Translations under genes and position numbers: made by a program
Virus record (IMG/VR): IMGVR_UViG_3300009285_004832
Coordinates: 1 to 24,946 of that record
From: a virus
Direction: 5' to 3' (one strand)
Length of the DNA stretch: 24,946 nt
Notes under the pieces: generated by a model
Databases searched by the model: none
Seen by the model: the letters and a program-made list of their open reading frames with translations, nothing else
What the model was told of the DNA's origin: nothing
Shown: one piece after another, positions 6,104-13,885 of the stretch
How the letters are laid out: every line of letters starts with the position of its first letter
Position numbering within the stretch: the first letter of the stretch is position 1

Positions 6104-6568
6104 TCAGAAATCTGGGGATAACTTTTTTTGACTAAAATCATGCCTATTAAAATGACATTTATGGCATAAAGTAATAAGTCCGTCCATATCAGAAATTTTA
6201 TCATAACTTCTTGATTTCTTGCCACATAATCCATTTAAATGATGAATATCAAACAGTCTTTTTCCAAGATTCCTAGCTTCTACCGGTAGTAACTTCTTAA
6301 AACAAGATTGGCATTTGAATTTATCTCTTATGCGAACAAGCATCCGTGTCCTTTCTCTTCCACTTATTTTTGATGCTTCCAATCCACAGGATTCAAAAAC
6401 ATGTTTATCAAAGTAAAATCCGCGACATTTAGGAGTTCCTTTTCTTATTCTCTCTCCCACAGCTTGTTTTGAAATAGAAAAAATCTTTGCAATCTTTATT
6501 AAAGTAAATCCTTTCTTTCTCAAAGAAATAAATTTCTTGTATCTTTTTTGTGATTGAACAAAATTCAT
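6104..6568 (-). CDS. HTH-HNH endonuclease
   Basis: 154 residues. N-terminal helix-turn-helix FTLIKIAKIFSISKQAVGER (about 21-40) precedes an HNH domain with CQSCFKK, DIHHLNG and LCHKCHFNRH, i.e. the CxxC...HH...CxxC-H arrangement. Codons are markedly more A/T-rich than in the neighbouring helicase and nuclease genes. A free-standing homing endonuclease inserted into the recombination operon is the best reading. A 42-base spacer separates it from the resolvase-like gene. Confidence 0.8.
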   Translation of the reverse strand: MNFVQSQKRYKKFISLRKKGFTLIKIAKIFSISKQAVGERIRKGTPKCRGFYFDKHVFESCGLEASKISGRERTRMLVRIRDKFKCQSCFKKLLPVEARNLGKRLFDIHHLNGLCGKKSRSYDKISDMDGLITLCHKCHFNRHDFSQKKLSPDF

Positions 6569-6610
6569 CTATAAAACATACCATATTCAGCAACTTGTCA
6601 CAATGTATGT

Positions 6611-6991
6611 TTATGTTTTCACAACCTCCACGGCTATCTCGCAAGCCCTAGAACAAAGTAGCGACTTCCTACGGCTTCGTTTCTTCTCCTCAACAAAATC
6701 GTCTATATCTATAATCACCCAGCATTTAGAATACTTGATGACCACATAGGCGTATGCTTGCCTGAAATATACGAGGTCGCATGGCTTTACTCCACGGCTG
6801 TCGTCTCCGACTTTGTACAGTAACCCTTGCTCACTTTTAGCGGCAAGAAGCGCATTGACTTGATGTTCCTTCACGGTACTGAATGGCAACGACCTTTCGG
6901 TCTGCTTCAACTCAAAGCACGCGCTGTCCATAGGATTTGCTTTTAACCAATGCCGAAACAGGAGAGTAAACTTTGCTTCTCTTTTTATCAT
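6611..6991 (-). CDS. Putative Holliday-junction resolvase-like PD-(D/E)XK nuclease
   Basis: 126 residues. SACFELKQT (about 23-31) supplies an E-x-K pair, and KPCDLVYFRQAYAYVVIKY (about 69-87) followed by CWVIIDIDDF forms the strand core seen in RecU/Hjc-like resolvase folds of phages. Overlaps the helicase stop by four bases, so it is part of the same operon and likely cleaves branched recombination intermediates. The catalytic residues are inferred by pattern; it could instead be another restriction-like nuclease. Confidence 0.5.
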   Translation of the reverse strand: MIKREAKFTLLFRHWLKANPMDSACFELKQTERSLPFSTVKEHQVNALLAAKSEQGLLYKVGDDSRGVKPCDLVYFRQAYAYVVIKYSKCWVIIDIDDFVEEKKRSRRKSLLCSRACEIAVEVVKT

Positions 6992-8229
6992 AAATTTAGA
7001 TAAATACGTTCTGAAAAATCTTTCTTATTTTCTAATGCTTTATGCACCGCTTCATCAATCCCCCCTTTCGTTATGAGATTGATAAAGAGATTCTTCTTCA
7101 AAGAATTAGCCCTGTGTATTCTTCCAAGCGACTGAATATAATCCACGATTGAATACGTCCGTGATGCAAAGACCATGACCGCGCAATTGGGTAACTCCCA
7201 CCCCGCGCTTATCTGCGCCGAGACAAGAAAGACATACTCCTCTGTCTTATTAGCTACTTCAAGGACACCGCCCCTGTTCTTTACCTCTCCCGTCATCACA
7301 AAGACTTTTCGACCACACTTTTCAAGCCTCTTTCTTATTTCTTCAATTTGTAACAGATACCGACAGAAAATTACCATACGGGGAAATTCAAAGGAGAAAT
7401 CCACAATTTTCTCAATCTTTTCATTATCAAAGACTTCCGATTTATTAAACTCATCTCCATTCAAAAGACCGTTCTCTACTTGCAGTTCTTTTCCTAAAAG
7501 CACCAGCGGGTCGGGATACTCTAAAGGGAGCTTTTTAAGCCGTTCTTTTTGTTTTGGCTTCAAAATAACATACACATCCCTAAATGTCTGCTCGGGTACA
7601 TCAAAGAAGTCTTCAAGCCTCCCGACATACCCTAACGAGCGCACGACTTTTGCAAGTCTGTCTTTGGTCTCGTTGTCATTCTTCGCCATCCACACTTCTC
7701 TTCCCGGCATCGGCAACTGAAAATAAAATGCTTGTCGCCACTCATAGAAGTTATGTGTCTTTCCTAAGAGCTTTGCGATACCCCACACACACATAGGCGA
7801 GCGTGTCGGCGTGGCTGTAAGGCCGTAAAACCGCGTAGGAGTGGTGCGTTGCAAGTAGGTATCCAATGCTTCAAAAAGCTGACTTGCTTTAGGAATCGCC
7901 ACTCTCTTGCGCCAGCGAAGAGCAGGAGTAACGCCACACATCATGTGTAATTCATCTACAATAACAGTATCAAAAGTGGGGAGTGTATGTGCGACTGATT
8001 TGAACTTCTCTTTTGAGATAGTTGTAAGGTTGATGGACAACCCTAGTTTCACAACTTCTCGTTCCCAATTTTTATCAAGAAATTGCGTCTTAGGCATAAT
8101 CACAAACGTTTTGCCTTTGGCTAACAAAAGTGCGATACGGGTCTTACCACCTCCGGTACCTAGAGCGAGGAGTGTCTTTGATGGGCTGTCCTTTAGAATG
8201 TCCTTTTGATGCTTATAGAGTGTCGTCAT
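6988..8229 (-). CDS. Superfamily 2 DEAD/DEXH-box DNA helicase
   Basis: 413 residues from ATG 8229 (MTTLYKHQKDIL). Motifs in order: Walker A GTGGGKT (24-30), DELH (92-95), LTATPTR (137-143), and motif VI QSLGRIHR (366-373) with its arginine finger. The two RecA-like domains and the YKHQ start are typical of phage UvsW/RecG-like or ERCC3-type branch-migrating helicases. ATP-dependent unwinding or branch migration during replication and recombination is expected. An upstream in-frame ATG (8253) would extend further into the nuclease gene; the chosen start already overlaps it by 17 bases. Confidence 0.85.
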   Translation of the reverse strand: MTTLYKHQKDILKDSPSKTLLALGTGGGKTRIALLLAKGKTFVIMPKTQFLDKNWEREVVKLGLSINLTTISKEKFKSVAHTLPTFDTVIVDELHMMCGVTPALRWRKRVAIPKASQLFEALDTYLQRTTPTRFYGLTATPTRSPMCVWGIAKLLGKTHNFYEWRQAFYFQLPMPGREVWMAKNDNETKDRLAKVVRSLGYVGRLEDFFDVPEQTFRDVYVILKPKQKERLKKLPLEYPDPLVLLGKELQVENGLLNGDEFNKSEVFDNEKIEKIVDFSFEFPRMVIFCRYLLQIEEIRKRLEKCGRKVFVMTGEVKNRGGVLEVANKTEEYVFLVSAQISAGWELPNCAVMVFASRTYSIVDYIQSLGRIHRANSLKKNLFINLITKGGIDEAVHKALENKKDFSERIYLNL

Positions 8230-8824
8230 TGTATTTCGCGAATAACTCCACAATCACATCATACGCCTTCCACACGCGCTTCACGGCATAGAGGACATCA
8301 GTCATGGTGTGTTGAACCTTAAAGGAAACCGGCTCTCCGCATATCTCCACAAGGTCGCCTACCTTCTTGGTCGGTATCCAAATAAGTTCCTGCGGGGGAA
8401 TGAACTTTGTTTTGGTGTAATGGAGCGCGGCGTAGAGCTTCAACTGTTCGTGCTTCTGCACGCGGTCGCGCGTCCACGGATGAACGCCGGTTTTATATTC
8501 TCCTTGCACGATATTCTTTCCTACACCCGATTCGCCGTCTAGGTAGCCGATGACCTTTACCTTGTCTTTGCCTCGCGTAAAGATTGCCTCTAATCCGACA
8601 TCGTTTCGCTCAAACCGCTTCACCTTTTCAAGCAGCTTCAAAAACTCTTTAGGACACTTCACTCGTCCCTCTAGTATATCCGTTACCACTTTACCGAACG
8701 CCTGTTGGGGCGATACCTCGTCCTGTATTTTATAGATGTAGCGGTTAATATACTGCGCGGGATAATTCAAGGCACACTCTATCTGACTATTTGAAAGATA
8801 TTCTTTGGGTAATTTTCCACTCAT
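8213..8824 (-). CDS. RecB/Cas4-family PD-(D/E)XK exonuclease
   Basis: 203 residues from ATG 8824 (MSGKLPKEYLSNSQI); an earlier in-frame ATG at 8854 adds ten arginine/serine-rich residues. Typical order: LSNSQIECALNYPAQYINRY (10-29), AFGKVVTDILEG (42-53), GYLDG with Asp96, GEYKTG with Glu109 and Lys111, then QLKLYA (127-132). The usual His of the GxxxH element is a Thr here. There are no clear iron-sulfur cysteines. Role: dsDNA end processing for recombination or replication alongside the helicase and SSB-like protein. Confidence 0.75.
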   Translation of the reverse strand: MSGKLPKEYLSNSQIECALNYPAQYINRYIYKIQDEVSPQQAFGKVVTDILEGRVKCPKEFLKLLEKVKRFERNDVGLEAIFTRGKDKVKVIGYLDGESGVGKNIVQGEYKTGVHPWTRDRVQKHEQLKLYAALHYTKTKFIPPQELIWIPTKKVGDLVEICGEPVSFKVQHTMTDVLYAVKRVWKAYDVIVELFAKYNDDTL

Positions 8825-8859
8825 AAGAGAACGCACGCTTCGCCGTGCGCTCAATATGG

Positions 8860-9327
8860 TTAGAACTCTTTTTCTGCTTCAAGAGAAGCAAGAAACTCCG
8901 TGTCCATTTCAGGAGTGCCGTCCGCGCCTTTCGGTGCGAACACCTTGATAAGTTTCGTGGCGTTGTAGCCCTTGGTCTTGGATTCAATCTCCTCAATAAA
9001 CTTGAGGCCTACCTTTTGACCAATCTTAATTTGGCGCATCCGTGCATCGATTGTCTTCCTACCTCCAACCGACCAGACCGAACCTTCGTCAAAGATAATC
9101 GGTTCCTCCACAACCTTCTTCTTCGCATCAATATCGTGGTACTCGCCTTCGTCCACCTTAATCTCGTAAATCCACTGGAGTTCGCCCTTCTTATCGGGAA
9201 GGGTAGAGGGTACTTGGCGGGTAGAGGTAAGCGTTCCCAAAATGAAATCGCCTTCCTTTCCCCATTTGATAAAACTACTCGCTACTTCGTTTGACGCATC
9301 AAACGCGTCTGCTTTTGCTTTTGCCAT
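8860..9327 (-). CDS. Putative phage single-stranded DNA-binding protein
   Basis: 155 residues from ATG 9327 (MAKAKADAFDASN). Strand-rich with EGDFILGTLTSTRQVPSTL and IKIGQKVGLKFIEEI like an OB fold, then KGYNATKLIKVF, and an acidic end finishing in Phe (EMDTEFLASLEAEKEF), as in SSBs and gp2.5-type proteins whose acidic tail recruits partners. Its place first before the nuclease and helicase genes supports this. No sequence signature proves it; a different recombination accessory is possible. Confidence 0.5.
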   Translation of the reverse strand: MAKAKADAFDASNEVASSFIKWGKEGDFILGTLTSTRQVPSTLPDKKGELQWIYEIKVDEGEYHDIDAKKKVVEEPIIFDEGSVWSVGGRKTIDARMRQIKIGQKVGLKFIEEIESKTKGYNATKLIKVFAPKGADGTPEMDTEFLASLEAEKEF

Positions 9328-9376
9328 ATGCTGTATGCTATTGCTAATAATTCTTGCTTCATGCGAAGTTTGATGC

Positions 9377-9411
9377 AAGCCTCCCCTCTCCTTAAAGAAG
9401 AAGAGGGGCTT
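9377..9411 (-). terminator. Hairpin between regulator and SSB-like genes
   Basis: CCCCTCT (9383-9389) pairs with AGAGGGG (9402-9408), and AAG (9377-9379) with CTT (9409-9411) around a bulge. No T run follows in the - direction, so partial termination or RNA processing is more likely than full termination. It lies four bases from the stop of the HTH gene. Confidence 0.4.
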
Positions 9412-9414
9412 GTT

Positions 9415-9618
9415 TCATACAATTTTCACCCACTTTACCCGCCAATCACTTGGCTTTTTCTCAATAATACGAGCAACCGTAGAACGGTTCAGCCCGAAGA
9501 TTCGCCCTATCTGAGAATCGGTGTAGTCCTGCGCCGACAAAGCCCAGATAAGCTCATTTCGCTTTTCTCGAAGGTGATTCTCTAGGTTATCCACTTTTTC
9601 GTTTGCTTGCTGTTGCAT
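9415..9618 (-). CDS. Small helix-turn-helix regulator
   Basis: 67 residues. YTDSQIGRIFGLNRSTVARI (about 32-51) is a clear helix-turn-helix resembling resolvase/Hin or sigma-70 region 4 recognition units. The N-terminal part is a short coiled coil. It is the first gene of the left replication operon, and its start codon lies inside the palindrome at 9612-9640, which suggests it represses itself and the divergent operon. Could also be a transcription activator for this module. Confidence 0.65.
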   Translation of the reverse strand: MQQQANEKVDNLENHLREKRNELIWALSAQDYTDSQIGRIFGLNRSTVARIIEKKPSDWRVKWVKIV

Positions 9619-9640
9619 GATACTATATTATCATAGCAAC
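9612..9640. promoter_or_regulatory. Extended palindromic operator in the divergent region
   Basis: GTTGCATGATA (9612-9622) faces TATCATAGCAAC (9629-9640) with one extra A and a six-base spacer CTATAT. The left half covers the first codon of the HTH gene. Only 43 bases separate the divergent start codons (9618 and 9662), so both promoters must overlap this site. A TTGACG lies at 9644-9649. Probable operator; the protein that binds it is inferred to be the HTH product. Confidence 0.5.
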
Positions 9641-9661
9641 AAATTGACGCAAGTAAGACTT

Positions 9662-10309
9662 ATGCACACCCTCTCCAAAAACTTTCCTCGGCTCACTAAA
9701 GAACAAGAGGACGCATACCTAGAGGACAAGACCTTCGCGCTCCTCAATGGCTACTCCGAATGGGAAAAGTCCATACCCTCGTACACGCTTTTTCAGGCAT
9801 TAGAGATATTTCCCGAAGCGAAGCCGATAGTAAAGCGGGAGCTACGAGAGGAGTTGCGGGAAGTGAAGAAACGAATGGCCGACATAGAAACATTTTATAC
9901 CGAGCAGAAAGAAAAGATACAGAATACCGAGAAGTCGTACCATTCCGCGATTATGATTATAGAAACGATTACGGAATACTGCGAACGGGAACGCGCTGAC
10001 CTTATAGACAAAGAGAAACGCATCCGCTTCAACCTTGCAAGGCTTGATGGGAAAGTGCCGAGAGGGGAGATAGGCGCGGAGGAGATTACCCGGGCGAAGG
10101 AGTACCCCATTTCGGAACTCATAGAGTTTAGGTACGGCATGGCGAAGTGCTTGTGGCATAACGAAAAAACGGCTTCCATGCACTATTACAAAAAAGAGAA
10201 CCGAGTACATTGTTTTTCCTGCAATAAGGGCTGGGATAGCGTGGATGTGGTGATGAGGCAATCGGGGATTTCGTTTGTGGAGGCGGTTTTGAGATTGAAT
10301 AAAAAATAA
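9662..10309 (+). CDS. CHC2-type zinc-finger primase subunit (no TOPRIM)
   Basis: 215 residues from ATG 9662; an in-frame ATG at 9617 would start inside the palindrome. The first ~150 residues are helical, with a coiled coil around ELREELREVKKRMADIETFY (76-95). The end holds a CHC2-like zinc ribbon: C163-x2-H166 and C184-x2-C187 within MHYYKKENRVHCFSC, followed by DSVDVVMRQSGISFVEAVL, as at the start of DnaG-type primases. The catalytic TOPRIM part is missing and no other primase core is seen in the window, so it may recognise templates for the ATPase coded after the homing endonuclease, or for a host primase. Confidence 0.7.
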   Translation: MHTLSKNFPRLTKEQEDAYLEDKTFALLNGYSEWEKSIPSYTLFQALEIFPEAKPIVKRELREELREVKKRMADIETFYTEQKEKIQNTEKSYHSAIMIIETITEYCERERADLIDKEKRIRFNLARLDGKVPRGEIGAEEITRAKEYPISELIEFRYGMAKCLWHNEKTASMHYYKKENRVHCFSCNKGWDSVDVVMRQSGISFVEAVLRLNKK

Positions 10310-10310
10310 T

Positions 10311-10976
10311 ATGCCACAAGGAATTTTTCCAAAAGGAAATAAGGGGGCGTTCAAAAAAGGTTTCATTCCTTGGAATAAAGGTATTCCCGTACCTGAAGAA
10401 CAGAAAAAACGACAAGCTAAAAGTATGACTGGAAAACTGGCGAAAGAAAAACATCCTATGTGGGGTAAACATCATTCGGAAGAAACCCGAAGAAAAGTAA
10501 GCATCGCAAAAAAGGGGGTAAAACTTTCACTAGAAACTCGCGCAAAAATGAGTAAGTCAAGAATGGGAAATACATACTGCGTAGGGAGGAAACTTTCTTC
10601 CGAACATATAAGAAAAATGCTTGAATCAAGAAAGGGCTACAGACACTCTGCCGAGACAAGAAGAAAATTGAGCATAACAAAGTCAAGAGGACTGACTGCG
10701 GTTTCTACTCTTATCCGTCATTCATTTGAATACCGACAGTGGGTATCGGATGTTTTTCAGCGCGATGATTACACTTGTCAAAAGTGCCGTGAGCGTGGAG
10801 GAAGATTGAACGCCCACCACCTAAAATCTTTCTCGCTTATTCTACGAGAGAACAATGTAAAGACATTTCTGGAATCTTTACAATGTGCTGAACTCTGGAA
10901 TATCAACAATGGACAGACACTTTGTATACGATGTCATAAAGAAACTGATACCTACCTAAACAAAACAAAAAAATGA
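10311..10976 (+). CDS. NUMOD3-HNH homing endonuclease
   Basis: 221 residues. Repeated NUMOD3-like units (HSEETRRKVSIAKKG, LSLETRAKMSKSRMG, LSSEHIRKMLESRKG, HSAETRRKLSITKSRG, about 55-130) bind DNA; the HNH core follows with CQKCRERGGRLNAHHLKSFS and LCIRCHKETD. Sits between the primase zinc finger and the ATPase with only one base before it and a four-base overlap after it. A/T-rich relative to its neighbours. Free-standing homing enzymes cut the same site in related phages lacking the gene. A related enzyme lies at 19956-20675. Confidence 0.9.
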   Translation: MPQGIFPKGNKGAFKKGFIPWNKGIPVPEEQKKRQAKSMTGKLAKEKHPMWGKHHSEETRRKVSIAKKGVKLSLETRAKMSKSRMGNTYCVGRKLSSEHIRKMLESRKGYRHSAETRRKLSITKSRGLTAVSTLIRHSFEYRQWVSDVFQRDDYTCQKCRERGGRLNAHHLKSFSLILRENNVKTFLESLQCAELWNINNGQTLCIRCHKETDTYLNKTKK

Positions 10977-12235
10977 CTTCTCTCAAAAATATCAAAGACG
11001 AATTTGGGAAATATCTTCAAATCAAGGACAAAAATGTTTTGGATTTAATTCTTGCTATAGTTATAGGAAATACTTTAATTGATTCCGGAAGTCTTTGGCT
11101 GTTTTTAATTGGTGCCTCATCTTCAGGTAAAACGTCTTTAACTGACCCTCTGTTAGCAATTCCTTCTACTTACTTTTGCGACGATGTATCCCCGAAAACT
11201 TTTTTGAGTGGTTTTCGTATGGGCGGGAAGTTTCAGTCTCTCCTCGACATCCTCAACAAAAAGACCGTAGTGTTCTCCGACTTCTCCACCATTCTTTCCA
11301 AGAACCAAGAAGCACGGGGCGAGATATTGGCGCAGTTCCGGCGCATCTATGACGGCAAGATGGACAAGGCTACCGGCACGGGACAGCAGAAGTGGTCGGG
11401 AAAGATTGGCGTTATCGCGGCGGCCACGCCAGACCTGTACAATCATTTGGAAGTAGGACGAAGCGCAGGGGAACGATTTATGTACTACTGTATGTCCTCC
11501 TCTTCCGACAAGGAAATGCTCTTGAAGCAACGGGGAAGCAGTGTCTCGCCTTCTGCAATCACGGAGGCGATGAAGCCTTTGTATTACGAGTACGTCCACG
11601 AAGTGAAAGATTTTGTTTCGCGCAACGGGATGCCCGAGTTTACGCTCACTCCCGAACAGTATGACCGCGTGGAGAATGCCGCGATTTTTTGCGTCAAGAG
11701 CAAAGCAACGATACGAGTAGATTTTAAAACGGGAACCGTGGCCGGTATGCCCGTGCGTGCGTCCGCGGGACGCGATAATAGGGCATTTGGTACTCTGCTA
11801 CGGGCGCTACAGATTATGGATAGTTACGAACAAAAGACTATTCACACGACTGTTTCTGACGAGCGTATCGCGCTTGTGGAGAGGTGCGCGTATTCGGCCA
11901 TAAGCACCGAGAGGCGCAAGATTTTAGAAGTCCTTGCCGACAATGGCGGCGAGATGACCTCTTCCGCTATCGGCGCTACGCATGGCGTAGGGCTTCCGAA
12001 AGACGCGGTGGATAAGTTCATCGCGCCTTTACATGCCGTAGGGCTTATCAACAAGAACACCTCAAACCGCGCGTTCAAGTGGTTTATCGGCGACAAGGAA
12101 ACTCGCGAGTTCATCATCAAGGTATCGGCCGACATGCGCGAGGACTTGCCGCCTAGTAAGGATGTGGTGGAGGGGGGAGGGGAGCCGGAGGAGCCGTGGG
12201 AGTCTCCGTTTCAAGCGGAAATAGATAAGTTTTGA
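10973..12235 (+). CDS. AAA+/RecA-like ATPase, probable replicative helicase
   Basis: 420 residues. Walker A GASSSGKT (47-54) and Walker B-like KTVVFSDFST (97-106), then RFMYY arginine-containing loop region, and a winged-helix-like end (TERRKILEVLADNGGEMTSS, about 310-330). Related phage ATPases are annotated as helicases or DUF3987-like proteins. With the zinc-finger primase part upstream it probably forms the phage primase-helicase. The tail is Glu/Pro/Gly-rich. The first ~80 codons are clearly more A/T-rich than the rest, matching the homing endonuclease next to it. Confidence 0.65.
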   Translation: MTSLKNIKDEFGKYLQIKDKNVLDLILAIVIGNTLIDSGSLWLFLIGASSSGKTSLTDPLLAIPSTYFCDDVSPKTFLSGFRMGGKFQSLLDILNKKTVVFSDFSTILSKNQEARGEILAQFRRIYDGKMDKATGTGQQKWSGKIGVIAAATPDLYNHLEVGRSAGERFMYYCMSSSSDKEMLLKQRGSSVSPSAITEAMKPLYYEYVHEVKDFVSRNGMPEFTLTPEQYDRVENAAIFCVKSKATIRVDFKTGTVAGMPVRASAGRDNRAFGTLLRALQIMDSYEQKTIHTTVSDERIALVERCAYSAISTERRKILEVLADNGGEMTSSAIGATHGVGLPKDAVDKFIAPLHAVGLINKNTSNRAFKWFIGDKETREFIIKVSADMREDLPPSKDVVEGGGEPEEPWESPFQAEIDKF

Positions 12236-12237
12236 TT

Positions 12238-12873
12238 ATGACCATAGCCGAAATGAAAAACAAGGTGATACAGGGCGACTGCCTACAGGTGATGAAGCAG
12301 ATGCCCGATAAGTGCGTGGATTTGGTGCTCACAGACCCGCCGTATGGGATAGATTTGAATTATGATAATTTCAATGACAGTGAGCAAAATGTTAGAAATC
12401 TAGTTTCAAAGTTTATACCAGAAGCATTAAGAATTGCTAAAACTGTTGTTATTACTCCTGGTGTTCGTGGTATTGACTGGTATCCAAAACCAACTTGGAT
12501 TTTGGCGTGGATAAATAGAGCAGGTGCAGGCAGGAGTCCTTGGGGATTTGCGTGTTGGCAACCAATTTTAGTTTATGGGAAAGACCCATTTTTAGCACAA
12601 AGATTAGGAGGTCGCTCTGATTTGATAGAGGATAATTCATCAAGTGGAAACTTTGGTCATCCGTGTTCAAAGCCGATTTCTTTAATGCAAAAGATAATTG
12701 ATAGAACAAACCATAATGGGAATGGAATAATTTTAGACCCCTTCCTCGGCTCCGGTACAACCGCAGTCGCCTGTAAAATGCTTAAACGTGATTTTATTGG
12801 AATAGAAATATCTCCTGATTATTGCAAAATCGCGGAGGAAAGATTATCAGCGACACCATATCCGATGTTTTAG
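12238..12873 (+). CDS. Beta-class DNA (N6-adenine or N4-cytosine) methyltransferase
   Basis: 211 residues from ATG 12238. Catalytic DPPYG (33-37) precedes the SAM-binding DPFLGSGTT (167-175), the order of beta-class enzymes; DFIGIEISPDYC follows. The region between them is short and holds the target recognition part. No restriction partner is nearby, so it likely protects phage DNA or alters its expression. About 12361-12735 is visibly A/T-rich with AGA arginines while both ends match the neighbours, so the middle may have been exchanged. Begins three bases after the ATPase stop. Confidence 0.85.
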   Translation: MTIAEMKNKVIQGDCLQVMKQMPDKCVDLVLTDPPYGIDLNYDNFNDSEQNVRNLVSKFIPEALRIAKTVVITPGVRGIDWYPKPTWILAWINRAGAGRSPWGFACWQPILVYGKDPFLAQRLGGRSDLIEDNSSSGNFGHPCSKPISLMQKIIDRTNHNGNGIILDPFLGSGTTAVACKMLKRDFIGIEISPDYCKIAEERLSATPYPMF

Positions 12874-12875
12874 AT

Positions 12876-13070
12876 ATGCTTCCAAAAAGATACAAGTATC
12901 TCCGAAACAAGAAAACCGCGAGGCGGTATGTTTTTGCCCATTATTCTTACTACCAAAACGGGGTGCTGTGCCTGACGGAAAGAGGCAAAGAGATTTTAGT
13001 AGAGCTTGATATACTAGATACATGTCTTTTTCCAACAAAAAATATCTTAAACTATGGAAGGAGGAGATAA
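12876..13070 (+). CDS. Hypothetical protein, 64 residues
   Basis: From ATG 12876, two bases after the methyltransferase stop. MLPKRYKYLRNKKTARRYVF is strongly basic, followed by LTERGKEILVELDILDT, which looks like the end of a winged helix. Possibly DNA-binding. An in-frame start at 12822 would lie inside the methyltransferase gene. Confidence 0.5.
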   Translation: MLPKRYKYLRNKKTARRYVFAHYSYYQNGVLCLTERGKEILVELDILDTCLFPTKNILNYGRRR

Positions 13071-13258
13071 CGGAACGGTTTAACCTGCTGTATGGGAGGT
13101 GTATTAAGGGAAGGAACAGGCACCACATAAGACCTATACCGGAAGTAGTTACCGAAACAAAACCGAAACAACATTTGTATTGTCAAAAAGAAGATTGCGA
13201 AAGAAGGGCAGAATTACAAAGTGATTTTTGTTGTGTTCATAAACAAAACACCGCTTGA
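13022..13258 (+). CDS. Small protein with HH motif and C-terminal zinc-like cysteines
   Basis: 78 residues starting inside the preceding gene (49-base overlap). Contains RHHIRPIP (about 33-40), the dyad seen in HNH nucleases, and LYCQKEDC...FCCVHK near the end, a C-x4-C...C-x2-H zinc pattern. The order (HH before Cys pairs) and small size suggest a degenerate HNH-like or zinc-binding protein. Its stop lies inside the terminator stem at 13245-13268. Confidence 0.5.
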   Translation: MSFSNKKYLKLWKEEITERFNLLYGRCIKGRNRHHIRPIPEVVTETKPKQHLYCQKEDCERRAELQSDFCCVHKQNTA

Positions 13259-13269
13259 GCGGTGTTTTT
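13245..13269. terminator. Rho-independent terminator, probably bidirectional
   Basis: AAAACACCGC (13245-13254), loop TTGA, GCGGTGTTTT (13259-13268), then another T. Perfect 10-bp stem. The A run on the left gives a T run for the opposite strand, so it can end both converging operons. Confidence 0.9.
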
Positions 13270-13275
13270 GTTGCG

Positions 13276-13581
13276 TTAGCTACGTTTGTTCGCTTCCGTT
13301 TTGCGCTTGACTTCGGCAAGCTGTTCGGGAGTGAATGACAGGTCGTCTACGGGGAGGGGCGAGGCTTCGGGGGAGTCGCTCTCATCGTTTCGAGGACGGC
13401 CTGCTTTGCTTTTGGAATGTTCCTGCCTACACTCTTGCCGCGCCACAAGGAGTCCTGCAAAGAATGACGACTCCTCGCCTTTGGTTTTGTATCCTTGTTC
13501 CATAAGGGAACGGAGCAATTGTTCTTCCGCTTGTGAGAGGGAGATAAAGTAGCGATATTTTTTGATTTTGGGGCGGGTCAT
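13276..13581 (-). CDS. Hypothetical protein, 101 residues
   Basis: Starts MTRPKIKKYRYFISLSQAEE; helical segment QLLRSLMEQGYKTKGEESSF then a basic stretch SKSKAGRPRNDE containing an AGRP AT-hook-like core, and a Pro/Ser linker with a helical end FTPEQLAEVKRKTEANKRS. Likely a small DNA-binding or regulatory protein. Last gene of the - strand array. Confidence 0.55.
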   Translation of the reverse strand: MTRPKIKKYRYFISLSQAEEQLLRSLMEQGYKTKGEESSFFAGLLVARQECRQEHSKSKAGRPRNDESDSPEASPLPVDDLSFTPEQLAEVKRKTEANKRS

Positions 13582-13583
13582 TT

Positions 13584-13754
13584 CTAGTTTATGAGATTAG
13601 CTTGTAATGCTTGATAATCGCCGTGTGCGATGAAGAGGATACCTACAAGGAGAAGAAGGGCTAGGAATGCGTATTTGAGCGTTTGCAGGGCTTTGGCGCG
13701 GGTGTATGCGGTATGCGGGTCTTGCATAGAAAGGCGGATTTCGTGTGGTGTCAT
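13584..13754 (-). CDS. 56-residue single-pass membrane protein
   Basis: Starts in an ATGA overlap with the upstream 44-residue gene. Polar N-terminus (MTPHEIRLSMQDPHTAYTR) then a membrane segment YAFLALLLLVGILFIAHG (about 28-45). No family recognised. It ends three bases before the next start codon region, consistent with a tight operon. Confidence 0.6.
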   Translation of the reverse strand: MTPHEIRLSMQDPHTAYTRAKALQTLKYAFLALLLLVGILFIAHGDYQALQANLIN

Positions 13755-13885
13755 AAAGAGTTTTGCTTTAGTTGTAAAATGTACTCCGTGATTGCGTTTT
13801 CGTCTTTGGCTTCTGCTATGCCGTCTACCTCTTCGATGCCGAGAAGCATAGACAGGGCAAAGTCGTATTTTTCTACTAGGGTCAT
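13751..13885 (-). CDS. 44-residue acidic protein, unknown
   Basis: MTLVEKYDFALSMLLGIEEV then DGIAEAKDENAITEYILQLK; acidic and helical, no motif. Supported by the ATGA overlap with the membrane protein and by coding-like composition. Preceded by a leader ATTAGTAGCTAAAA that resembles the leader of the 14031-14186 gene (ATTATTAGCTAG). Confidence 0.55.
   Translation of the reverse strand: MTLVEKYDFALSMLLGIEEVDGIAEAKDENAITEYILQLKQNSL

Noticed and set aside
5950-6234. 94-codon - strand frame overlapping the HNH gene end and the 40-residue gene
   Set aside because: The HNH and GGRP frames have clear motifs; this one has none and lies in a different frame over both.
7175-7720. Long + strand frame opposite the SF2 helicase
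   Set aside because: It is antisense to a gene with complete helicase motifs, and its own translation is Ser/Thr/Phe-rich without domains.
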